NCBI RefSeq assembly: GCF_938030815.1
Contig: NZ_CALHII010000034.1
Coordinates: forward strand, 1 to 10,155
Source of the DNA: an uncultured Campylobacter sp.
Lineage (GTDB): Bacteria > Campylobacterota > Campylobacteria > Campylobacterales > Campylobacteraceae
Length of the DNA stretch: 10,155 nt
Direction of reading: 5' to 3'
Shown: positions 1 to 5,446 of the stretch, in pieces
Layout: each line of letters begins with the position of its first letter
How positions within the stretch are numbered: position 1 is the first letter of the stretch
The notes under the pieces: model-generated
Database searches by the model: none
Seen by the model: the letters and a program-made list of their open reading frames with translations, nothing else
Told to the model about the DNA's origin: nothing
Position numbers and translations under genes: made by a program

Positions 1-1
1 A

Positions 2-739
2 TTTGCTTTTTTAGGAATTTTCGCGGCGAGCCTTGCGTTCGCACATTTTGGCGTTCTTACGACGGATAAAAATGTCGTAGAGGATCAAAAAGATGCTACT
101 TTAAAGCTAAATTTGGAATTCTCCCATCCGTTTTTGCAGGAATCTATGAATCTACAAAAGCCCGCAGAATTCGGCGTTTTTATTGATGGTGAGAAAAAAT
201 CGCTCCTAGGCAGCCTAAAAGAGCAAAAAAAAGGCGAAAATTCCTATTTTGCGGCGGAATTTAAAGCTGACAAGCCATCGCTTTTGGCGTTTTATTTCGA
301 TCCCAAACCCTATGCCGAGCCGGCTGAGCGCAAGATGATCCGCCATATCACCAAAACCTACGTCGATGCTTACGGCGCGGGCGAAGGCTGGGATAAGCCG
401 CTCGGGCTAGAGGCGGAGATCGTACCGCTCGTGCGGCCTTATGCGCTGTATGCGGGCGAGATATTTAGCGGAGTTTTTTTATTGCACGGAAGGCCCGTCC
501 CAGGCGCGGACGTGGAGATCGAGCTATATAACGATAAGGGCTACAAAGCCCCTAGCAAGGCGCATGTCACGCAGGTCGTTAAAACCAACGGCGCGGGCGA
601 GTTTAGCTTCGTGATGCCGGTTGCCGGCTGGTGGGGCTTTGCGGCTCTTAGCGAGGAGGAGGCCGCCAAAGGAAGCGAGCAGCCCGTAAATGAGCTGGGC
701 GCCGTGCTTTGGATCAAAGCAGACGAGCTGAAAAAATAG
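2..739 (+). CDS. nikK: NikK-like periplasmic nickel uptake accessory protein (DUF4198), 5' partial
   Basis: The reading frame is open to the left edge, so the true start lies outside the window; 245 residues are visible. The first residues form the end of a Sec signal peptide (FAFLGIFAASLAFA) with cleavage predicted just before HFGVL, so the mature protein would begin with His. The following 'L-F-S-H-P-F' and 'PAEFGVF' segments and the C-terminal beta-rich part with 'GEIFSGVFLLHGRPVPGADV' are typical of DUF4198 proteins, which in Campylobacterota are encoded beside ECF nickel transporters and act in the periplasm. The TTG at 113 gives a longer-looking internal start but would remove the signal peptide, so I reject it. 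It ends with TAG, 844 bases before nikM, an unusually large gap for this operon. Family and location are well supported; the direct metal-binding role is inference. Confidence 0.85.
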   Translation, partial: FAFLGIFAASLAFAHFGVLTTDKNVVEDQKDATLKLNLEFSHPFLQESMNLQKPAEFGVFIDGEKKSLLGSLKEQKKGENSYFAAEFKADKPSLLAFYFDPKPYAEPAERKMIRHITKTYVDAYGAGEGWDKPLGLEAEIVPLVRPYALYAGEIFSGVFLLHGRPVPGADVEIELYNDKGYKAPSKAHVTQVVKTNGAGEFSFVMPVAGWWGFAALSEEEAAKGSEQPVNELGAVLWIKADELKK

Positions 740-960
740 CGGAGCGACTCGGTGAGATCTCTTTTTTCGAGCGAAATTTGCGCCGCCGCGGATAAATTTA
801 AATTTACGCTTGAGTGGGGCTTTGAAATTTTATTTTCGCGCGTTTTGCTTGGCGACGTAAAATTTCAAGCGAATTCTGCGGCTAAAATTTTACGGGGAAG
901 AATTTTGTCGTTTTGCACCCGCGCGCAGTCTGCGTCTCAGGGTTTGGTTAAAACTTTACG

Positions 961-1021
961 GAGCAAAATTCCGCTGAGTAAAATTTCAAGTAGCAGAACT
1001 CTGCTATGTGGAATTTTGCTC
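961..1021. repeat. Nested inverted repeat (hairpin)
   Basis: GAGCAAAATTCC at 961-972 is the perfect reverse complement of GGAATTTTGCTC at 1010-1021. Between them sits a second hairpin, TAGCAG at 991-996 with CTGCTA at 1001-1006 and a four-base loop. No T-run follows on either side, so it is not a typical terminator. Confidence 0.75.
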
Positions 1022-1022
1022 G

Positions 1023-1051
1023 GTAGAAATCCGCTCTTAGGAGCTTCGAGC
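1023..1051 (+). repeat. 29-bp direct repeat, copy 1
   Basis: This 29-base unit is identical to 1086-1114 and contains CCGCTCTTAGGAGCTTCGAG. The copies are 63 bases apart, a multiple of three, so in the open frame both read R-N-P-L-L-G-A-S-S. It looks like a small local duplication. Confidence 0.9.
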
Positions 1052-1085
1052 GATGGTATTGCTCTGCTCGCGATTTTTCGCAAGC

Positions 1086-1114
1086 GTAGAAATCCGCTCT
1101 TAGGAGCTTCGAGC
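1086..1114 (+). repeat. 29-bp direct repeat, copy 2
   Basis: Second identical copy of the unit at 1023-1051. The 34 bases between the copies are not repeated again nearby, so this is a two-copy duplication and not a CRISPR array. Confidence 0.9.
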
Positions 1115-1160
1115 CGTAAAATTTCATATCCGTGGATTTATGAGCGTAAAATACCCGCGC

Positions 1161-1187
1161 GCAAAATTTCGTTTTTTGAAATTTTGC
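1161..1187. repeat. GCAAAATTTC / GAAATTTTGC inverted repeat
   Basis: A perfect 10-bp inverted repeat with a 7-base T-rich loop: GCAAAATTTC at 1161-1170 and GAAATTTTGC at 1178-1187. The same 10-mer occurs singly at 2342-2351 inside nikL and at 6631-6640 between kdsA and the transglycosylase gene. Confidence 0.8.
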
Positions 1188-1570
1188 AAACTCCGACTTT
1201 TAAAATTTTGCAAGCTCTGTTTTACTGCGCGAGCGTCGCACCAAGATCGCTCGGAGCCTCAAATTTTGCGTCGCGAAATCCATTTGCCGCTCCTGCAAAT
1301 GTAGCAAACAAAAATTTTTGCGCCATGCGAGCTGTAAAATTTATCAAATTTACTGGTTCCGCAAGCAGCTCCGAGACCGCTCCGAGTCTTGCGCTGACGG
1401 CCGCCGTAGATAGGACGCAAGCTGCGAGTTTTACAGCCGCAAATTTTGCTGCGACTAAAGCCGTAAAAGCAAGACCTGTAGCAATCAAGGCAATTATCGC
1501 AAAGGTCGCAAATGCCTTAAATTTAACTAGCTCCCGCGTTTTTGCGCGTCTAAAAAACGGGAGCGATTTA

Positions 1571-1577
1571 AAGGAGG
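1571..1577 (+). promoter_or_regulatory. Strong Shine-Dalgarno of nikM
   Basis: AAGGAGG sits six bases before the nikM ATG and is the most complete ribosome binding site in the window. It lies inside the end of the doubtful 752-1594 frame and supports independent loading on nikM. Confidence 0.8.
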
Positions 1578-1583
1578 CGAGTC

Positions 1584-2183
1584 ATGCACATTAGTGAAGG
1601 AGTTTTGAGTGCGCCCGTGCTGCTCGCAGGCTGGGCGGTTACGGCGCCTGCGGTAGCGGCGATTTTATGGCGCGTAAAGCAGGCTGAGATCCCTAGGATC
1701 GCATGTTTTAGCGCGCTATTTTTCGTCGCATCTTTTGTACACCTGCCCGTGGGCGTCAGCTCCATGCACCTGATGCTAAGCGGGCTCGTGGGCGCGTTTT
1801 TGGGCTCGCGCGCGATCTTGGCGATTTTCGTTGCGCTTTTTTTGCAAGGGGTGTTTTTCGGCTTCGGAGGGCTTAGCGTGCTCGGCGTAAATACCGCAGT
1901 CATTGGCTTTCCGGCGGTTTTGGGCGGGCTCTTTGCCGCCGCCGCAAAAGCGCAAGAGCTAAAAGTGCGCACGCAAAAAATTTATCTATTTTTGGCGGGC
2001 TTCGTGCCGATCGTCTGCTCGATGCTGCTTCTTGATCTCGTGCTTTTCATCAGCGGGCGGGAGTTTTTTGCTATCGCGACGCTCATCTCGCTCGAAGGCG
2101 CAATTCTAGCTGTTTTGGAAGGAATCATCACCCTTTTTGCGCTTAGCTTTATTGCGAAATTTTACGGCGGACAGAGGCAATGA
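1584..2183 (+). CDS. nikM: NikM/CbiM-type substrate-binding membrane subunit of the ECF nickel transporter
   Basis: A 199-residue hydrophobic protein beginning MHISEG, the hallmark of the CbiM/NikM family, in which the N-terminus folds into the membrane core and the Met1 amine, His2 and a further His bind the metal. The further His is most likely His62 in 'SSMHLMLSG', the conserved family position; His53 is also nearby. Several membrane segments follow, with 'GFGGLSVLGVNTAVIGFPAVL' after residue 90 matching the family closely. The start is fixed by an AAGGAGG site and by the requirement for MH at the N-terminus. The last codon overlaps nikL (ATGA). Presence of NikK and NikL in place of CbiN argues for nickel and against cobalt as substrate; this is from context, not proof. 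CbiM for cobalt is the alternative. Confidence 0.92.
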   Translation: MHISEGVLSAPVLLAGWAVTAPAVAAILWRVKQAEIPRIACFSALFFVASFVHLPVGVSSMHLMLSGLVGAFLGSRAILAIFVALFLQGVFFGFGGLSVLGVNTAVIGFPAVLGGLFAAAAKAQELKVRTQKIYLFLAGFVPIVCSMLLLDLVLFISGREFFAIATLISLEGAILAVLEGIITLFALSFIAKFYGGQRQ

Positions 2184-2791
2184 GAGCGCTATTTTTCTTA
2201 GCGGTTTTGAGCTCCTTCGCATTTTCGCATGCGCTTCATCTTTTTGCGACGCAAGAAGGCGATAGAGTGGCGATTTATAGCTATTTTTATAAAAATTCTC
2301 CCTGCATGCAGTGCGAAGTTTTAATCAGTGCGGACGGGCGCGAAATTTTGCGCACTAGGACCGATAAAGAGGGACTTGCGAGCATACGAATACCCGCTAA
2401 AAATTTTACTATTCAAATTTACGGAGGCGCAGGGCACGGCGCGCAGATGGAATTTAGCGCCGAGAACTTTGCGCCGCAGGATTCCGGTGATCCTGAAAAT
2501 TCCACGCCGCAAAATTCTGACGTTTCTGAAAATCCTATGCCGCAAAATTTGAACGCCGCTAAAAATTCCGCGCCTAAAGACAGCGTATCTGAAGATAAAA
2601 TTCCAAGCGCTTCCGAGTCTTTGGAAAATTTCACCTCGCAAAACATCTTGCCGAAAGAAAGCCCTAAGAGCGATATTAGGAGCATGGCGTTTCAAAGCCA
2701 GTCCGCCGAGGCGCCTAAAATCGCGCTTTGTTTGGCCTTGATTTTCGGCTTTTTTGGCTTAATGTGGCTAGCGAAAAGAGCGCGCAAATGA
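2180..2791 (+). CDS. nikL: NikL-type nickel transporter accessory protein with signal peptide, C-terminal membrane anchor and an expanded linker
   Basis: 203 residues. Residues 1-16 are a Sec signal peptide with likely cleavage before HALHLF, giving a mature N-terminal His. Residues 17-92 form a small beta domain ('TDKEGLASIRIP', then 'YGGAGHGAQMEF') of the carboxypeptidase-regulatory or NikL type. Residues 180-197 are a single membrane helix followed by a basic tail, so the domain faces the periplasm. The segment at about 96-178 is low-complexity, rich in Asn, Ser, Pro and Glu with repeated P-Q-N-S/L and E-N-S units, and longer than I would expect for a simple linker. NikL works with NikM in the way CbiN works with CbiM. 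Start and stop both overlap neighbours by ATGA, indicating translational coupling. Confidence 0.85.
   Translation: MRALFFLAVLSSFAFSHALHLFATQEGDRVAIYSYFYKNSPCMQCEVLISADGREILRTRTDKEGLASIRIPAKNFTIQIYGGAGHGAQMEFSAENFAPQDSGDPENSTPQNSDVSENPMPQNLNAAKNSAPKDSVSEDKIPSASESLENFTSQNILPKESPKSDIRSMAFQSQSAEAPKIALCLALIFGFFGLMWLAKRARK
2465..2713 (+). repeat. Low-complexity repeat linker within nikL
   Basis: Degenerate units such as CCGCAAAATTCTG and CCGCAAAATTTGAACG recur here and encode P-Q-N and E-N-S motifs. The core GC-AAAATT is the same as in the spacer at 740-1583 and in the extra block of kdsA. Units are not identical, so boundaries are approximate. Confidence 0.55.
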
Positions 2792-3435
2792 GCCCCGCCG
2801 TATCACTGCTCGCGTTTTTCATCTTCAGCTTTGGCGTCGGACTTAGTGGGCAGCTTTACGCAGCGTTTTTTGCCCCGCCGCTATTTCTTTTTGCGCTTAA
2901 AATTTCGATTGCGCGCGCGGTCTGCACAAGACTTGCGGTATTAAATATCTTTGCGATTTTAAGCGCGTTAAGCCCCGCCATAGTCGGTAACTACGAGCTT
3001 GCAGGCGTAATATTTTTACGCGCGAATTTGATAATGGCGTTTGCGATTTTGCTATTTTACGGCAAGGATGAATATTTTTTCGCACGCGGATTTTACGGGC
3101 TCGGGCTCGGCGAAAAGCTAAGCTCTTTGGTGTATTGCTGCAGGCGATTCGTAAATTTTTTACGCTCGGATTTGGCGAGACTGCAAGCTCTTTTGCGGAT
3201 GCGTGGATTTGTAGGGACGAGTGGAATTTTCACCTATAAAATTTATGCAAATTTAGTTGGGATTTTAGCGATTTCAGCGCTTGAGCAAGCAAGAAATTTA
3301 AGCCTGGTGATGAGCGCGCGAGGGTTTTGCGGTAGGCTATTTTACGAGCGTCGCGAGGGCATGAGCATCTCGGAGGCCTCGTTTTTGGCGTTCGTGCTGG
3401 CGTGCGTATTTATTAAAATCGGAGCGATCTTATGA
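2788..3435 (+). CDS. nikQ: NikQ/CbiQ-type coupling membrane protein of the ECF nickel transporter
   Basis: 215 residues from ATG 2788, chosen because it overlaps the nikL stop (ATGA) exactly as in the other junctions of this operon; the longer frame from 2728 would run far into nikL. It has several hydrophobic segments in the N-terminal half and near the C-terminus, and the cytoplasmic part carries two Arg-Gly coupling motifs, 'LLRMRGF' and 'VMSARGF', separated by about 40 residues. In ECF transporters these A-R-G type helices dock into the ATPase. The protein connects NikM with the NikO ATPase. It is slightly shorter than a typical CbiQ but keeps the diagnostic elements. The stop overlaps nikO by ATGA. 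Confidence 0.9.
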   Translation: MSPAVSLLAFFIFSFGVGLSGQLYAAFFAPPLFLFALKISIARAVCTRLAVLNIFAILSALSPAIVGNYELAGVIFLRANLIMAFAILLFYGKDEYFFARGFYGLGLGEKLSSLVYCCRRFVNFLRSDLARLQALLRMRGFVGTSGIFTYKIYANLVGILAISALEQARNLSLVMSARGFCGRLFYERREGMSISEASFLAFVLACVFIKIGAIL

Positions 3436-4208
3436 GCTGCTCGCTTAAGGCGCTGGATTTAAGCGCTAAAAACGGCGAGCGAGAAATTTTTCGCGGCGTA
3501 AATTTGAGCGTAGGGCATAAGGAAAAAGTGGCGATCTTAGGCGCGAACGGGCAGGGCAAGACGAGCTTGCTTCAAATTTTAGGTGGCCTAAGGCAATGGG
3601 GCGAGGGCGAAATCGAGCTTTTCGGCGAGAAGCTTGAGTGTGCGGAGGATTTTATAAAATTTCGCCACGAGATCGGTTTTTTATTTCAAAACAGCGACGA
3701 TCAATTTTTGTGCGCGAGCGTGTTTGAGGACGTCGCATTTAGCCTGCGTGCGCAAAATGAGCGGTTAAAACGAGCACGAAATGTGGAGAAAAGACGTGGA
3801 ATTTTTTCTAAATTTTTTGGTCGTAAGGCGGAAATTTTAAGGCAGGGCAGCGAAAACGACCATCTAAAAAAGCTTGAAATTTTAGGTGAAGAGCAGATCG
3901 AGCGCAAGGCGCTGGAGACGCTGCGACGCTTGGGAATCGAACATCTACGCGAGCGGGTGCCCTTTCATCTAAGCGGCGGCGAGAAAAAGCTAGTGGCGCT
4001 TGCGGGCGCGCTGGTATGCGAGCCTAGGATACTGCTACTGGACGAGCCTACGACGGCGCTTGATGAAGCGATGCAGGAGCGTGTGGCGGGGATTTTGGCG
4101 GAGCTTGACGTAAGCGAGATCATCGTCTCGCACGATAAAAGTTTCATTGATAAAATCGCGGATAAAATCTATTATTTGAAATCAGATGGGCTGTATGAAA
4201 GCCCATGA
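3432..4208 (+). CDS. nikO: NikO/CbiO-type ATPase of the ECF nickel transporter, with an extra helical-domain segment
   Basis: 258 residues with all ABC ATPase motifs: Walker A GANGQGKT at 37-44, Q-loop Gln86 in 'LFQNSDDQF', signature LSGGE at 180-184, Walker B LLLDEP at 201-206 and the switch His234 in 'IVSHD'. It powers nickel entry through NikM and NikQ. Between 'EDVAFSLRAQ' (about 99-108) and 'LETLRRLGIEHL' (about 161-172) lies a charged stretch of some 50 residues where CbiO proteins usually have about a dozen. This extra part is rich in Lys, Arg and Glu, and its DNA contains AAATTT words (for instance 3799-3822 and 3832-3840). The insertion falls between Q-loop and signature, where the coupling helix of NikQ is received. 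The catalytic residues are intact, so I expect it to be active. Last gene of the operon. Confidence 0.93.
   Translation: MSCSLKALDLSAKNGEREIFRGVNLSVGHKEKVAILGANGQGKTSLLQILGGLRQWGEGEIELFGEKLECAEDFIKFRHEIGFLFQNSDDQFLCASVFEDVAFSLRAQNERLKRARNVEKRRGIFSKFFGRKAEILRQGSENDHLKKLEILGEEQIERKALETLRRLGIEHLRERVPFHLSGGEKKLVALAGALVCEPRILLLDEPTTALDEAMQERVAGILAELDVSEIIVSHDKSFIDKIADKIYYLKSDGLYESP
3756..3896 (+). other. Extra segment within nikO
   Basis: Codons of about residues 109-155, between Q-loop and signature. It encodes 'RGIFSKFFGRKAEILRQG' and 'KKLEILGEEQ', whose DNA has GGAATTTT, AAATTTT and GAAATTTTA words like those in the repeat spacer. Boundaries are estimated from family memory, not from an alignment. 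Confidence 0.5.
4186..4206. terminator. Hairpin at the nikO stop codon, possible weak terminator
   Basis: ATGGGCT at 4186-4192 and AGCCCAT at 4200-4206 form a perfect 7-bp stem with a 7-base loop, overlapping the nikO stop. No U-run follows on either strand, so a rho-independent role is uncertain. It lies between two convergent units (nikO and tRNA-Glu). Confidence 0.35.
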
Positions 4209-4265
4209 TAAAATCATAGATAAATTTGTCGTTTAAAATCAAGAGGCTTTTATAAAAGTCCATAA

Positions 4266-4342
4266 TGGCGACCCTTGCGGGATTTGAACCACGCGTTTTC
4301 GCACTGAGAATGCAACGTCCTGAGCCACTAGACGAAAAGGTC
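4266..4342 (-). tRNA. tRNA-Glu (CTC) with one extra base in the T-stem
   Basis: Reading the minus strand, the acceptor stem GACCTTT pairs with AAGGGTC, the D-arm is GTCT-GGAC, the anticodon stem is TTGCA/TGCGA with loop TTCTCAG giving anticodon CTC, and the 3' end is GCCA. The T-arm should be GCGGG-TTCAAAT-CCCGC, but the 5' side reads GCGTGG: one extra T (A at 4291 on the plus strand). Length is 77 where the tRNA-Glu layout gives 76. The anticodon stem also contains T-G wobbles. It may be a functional minor tRNA with a bulge, a decaying gene or a sequence error. An upstream TATAAT suggests it is or was transcribed. Confidence 0.8.
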
Positions 4343-4352
4343 AAGAAGCCGC

Positions 4353-4358
4353 ATTATA
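4353..4358 (-). promoter_or_regulatory. -10 box of tRNA-Glu
   Basis: TATAAT on the minus strand, ten bases before the mature 5' end of tRNA-Glu. No clear -35 is seen, as is usual for sigma-70 promoters of this group. Confidence 0.6.
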
Positions 4359-4501
4359 GCGACAAAAACAAAATTTTAGATAAAATGCCTGCGGCGGTGC
4401 AAGCGCAAATTGCTTGGATTTTTAAAAACCGGCGCGGCATAGAGAAAATTTGCAACGTAAAATTTTATGATTTGGCTGAAATTTTATATACAAGACGGAG
4501 A

Positions 4502-4939
4502 TTAGCCTATCTTTTCCATCGCCTTGTTTTTAAATGCTACGGGATTGGTGATATACGGGAAGCTAACCGCCATTCCGCCGGTACCTCGTACCACTACGGT
4601 ACCGCAGCCGAAAATTCTCCCAAGGACACCTTGCGCCACAGATAGGCTCTCGATTTTCTCGTATTTCAGCTCTACGGTGTCGCGGCTGACAAAGCCCGCT
4701 TTACCGATTATACGCTGATTTGTAATGGCAAGCTCATTTGTCTTTAAAACGACAAACCCGTGAATTAGCGCCGCTATAAAACCGCCAAAGCATATGAATG
4801 AAAGTCTATCGTCTTTATTTATTATTCCAACTATCGCGGGAATTAATATGATGATAGCAGAGATGAAAACCGCCCGGTGAATTTTGGCTTTAGCAATTAC
4901 ATTTTCGCCATTTAGAAGGTTAGACTCTACGTAACCCAT
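4502..4939 (-). CDS. Membrane-anchored bacterial PH-like (bPH2/YdbS-like) domain protein
   Basis: 145 residues. Two hydrophobic segments at about 22-40 and 47-65 form a membrane hairpin. The remainder is a bacterial pleckstrin-homology-like domain with family features: 'LAITNQRIIGKAGF' (70-83), 'LKYEKIESLSVAQGVLGRIF' (91-110), 'GTVVVRGTGG' (113-122) and a closing 'FPYITNP'. Such proteins sit in the inner membrane with the PH-like domain on one face; their molecular role is poorly known. The ATG is preceded by AAAGGATATTT, a good ribosome site, and a TATAAT promoter lies just upstream, so it is transcribed alone. No operon partner is apparent; the downstream tRNA has its own promoter. Confidence 0.85.
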   Translation of the reverse strand: MGYVESNLLNGENVIAKAKIHRAVFISAIIILIPAIVGIINKDDRLSFICFGGFIAALIHGFVVLKTNELAITNQRIIGKAGFVSRDTVELKYEKIESLSVAQGVLGRIFGCGTVVVRGTGGMAVSFPYITNPVAFKNKAMEKIG

Positions 4940-4969
4940 AAATATCCTTTAAAAGAATTTTAGGCTTGA

Positions 4970-4975
4970 ATTATA
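4970..4975 (-). promoter_or_regulatory. -10 box of the bPH2 gene
   Basis: TATAAT on the minus strand, 30 bases before the ATG of the bPH2 gene, followed by the AAAGGAT ribosome site. Spacing fits a short leader. Confidence 0.6.
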
Positions 4976-5096
4976 TCCTCACCCCATTAATTTTGACTTA
5001 AATTTTATGCGGCGGCGGCTCGTGTAATGGCGGATTGGACGATCGGAATTTGCGCGTAAATTTAGATAAATTTTATTTTGTCGGCTGCGAAATTCA

Positions 5097-5124
5097 GCGC
5101 AAAATTTATGGTTAAATTCTGCGC
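5097..5124. repeat. GCGCAAAATTTA hairpin
   Basis: GCGCAAAATTTA at 5097-5108 and TAAATTCTGCGC at 5113-5124 form a 12-bp inverted repeat with one mismatch and a 4-base loop (TGGT). It resembles the hairpins at 961-1021 and 1161-1187 and has no T-run behind it. Confidence 0.7.
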
Positions 5125-5446
5125 ACCAAGCTTTTAAAATTTTAAATTTAGCGCAGCGAAACTGCCCCGCTCGCGGCCTGGCGATCGCCCTATGCCGCAT
5201 AAATTTTATCAAAGCCCTAAGGCTTAGTGAAGCTCGCGGGGTAAATTTATAAATGCGCTAAATTTTATCGCAATACATTTGAAATTTTTAGCGCGCGATA
5301 TACAAACTCACTGCGGTTGAAGCTCTCGTCTGTGCAAATATAAAATTCGTTAGCGCAAAGTGCAAAAAAATGGCTAGCGTGCGCAACGAGGCGAAATTAA
5401 AATTTAAGCTTGCTAGTCTAAATTTGAAATTTTACAGCTGCCCGCT

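Larger units (their letters stand above)
740..1583 (+). other. RAATTY-rich repeat spacer between nikK and nikM, with a 280-codon open frame of doubtful coding status
   Basis: This 844-bp stretch splits the nickel operon. A frame starting at GTG 752 stays open to TAG 1594, overlapping the nikM start by 11 bases. Its predicted product has no domain I recognise, is rich in Lys, Ile, Ser, Ala and Leu, and has neither signal peptide nor membrane segments; GTG 752 lacks a good ribosome site. The stretch is dense in AAAATT-core words (21 RAATTY sites by hand count), nearly all read in one frame as K-I-S, K-I-L, K-I-P or G-I-L. It also holds a 29-bp direct repeat and two perfect hairpins. The single-frame arrangement favours either translation or expansion in multiples of three; the lack of any family resemblance favours a non-genic repeat tract. 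I lean to a repeat tract that has stayed open. The shorter opposite-strand frame at 1222-1488 looks like a shadow. Confidence 0.5.
4940..5446. other. AAATTT-rich non-coding stretch downstream of kdsA
   Basis: 507 bp between the end of kdsA and the start of the bPH2 gene. Apart from the bPH2 promoter I see no gene: the 77-codon minus frame at 4979-5212 is basic, has no start-site support and is made of the same A/T words. By hand count there are 18 RAATTY sites (about one per 28 bases), the highest density in the window, many inside GCGCAAAATTT or TAAATTTTA contexts. Confidence 0.65.

Noticed and set aside
1023..1114. CRISPR-like pair of repeats
   Set aside because: Only two copies, spacing reads on in frame, no array and no cas genes.
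1222..1488. 88-codon minus-strand frame in the spacer
   Set aside because: Ala-rich shadow of the opposite frame without ribosome site.
740..1583. Nickel-cobalt or cobalamin riboswitch before nikM
   Set aside because: I could not find the conserved core elements of either class; the hairpins are simple AAATT-centred inverted repeats.
2321..2695. Several frames overlapping nikL on both strands
   Set aside because: They lie wholly inside nikL, which has signal peptide, NikL-type domain, membrane helix and coupling overlaps.
4265..4645. 126-codon plus-strand frame
   Set aside because: It begins inside tRNA-Glu and runs antisense through the end of the bPH2 gene; no ribosome site and no family resemblance.
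4979..5212. 77-codon minus-strand frame
   Set aside because: Basic, compositionally like the AAATTT words it is made of, no start-site support, and it covers the bPH2 promoter edge only by chance.
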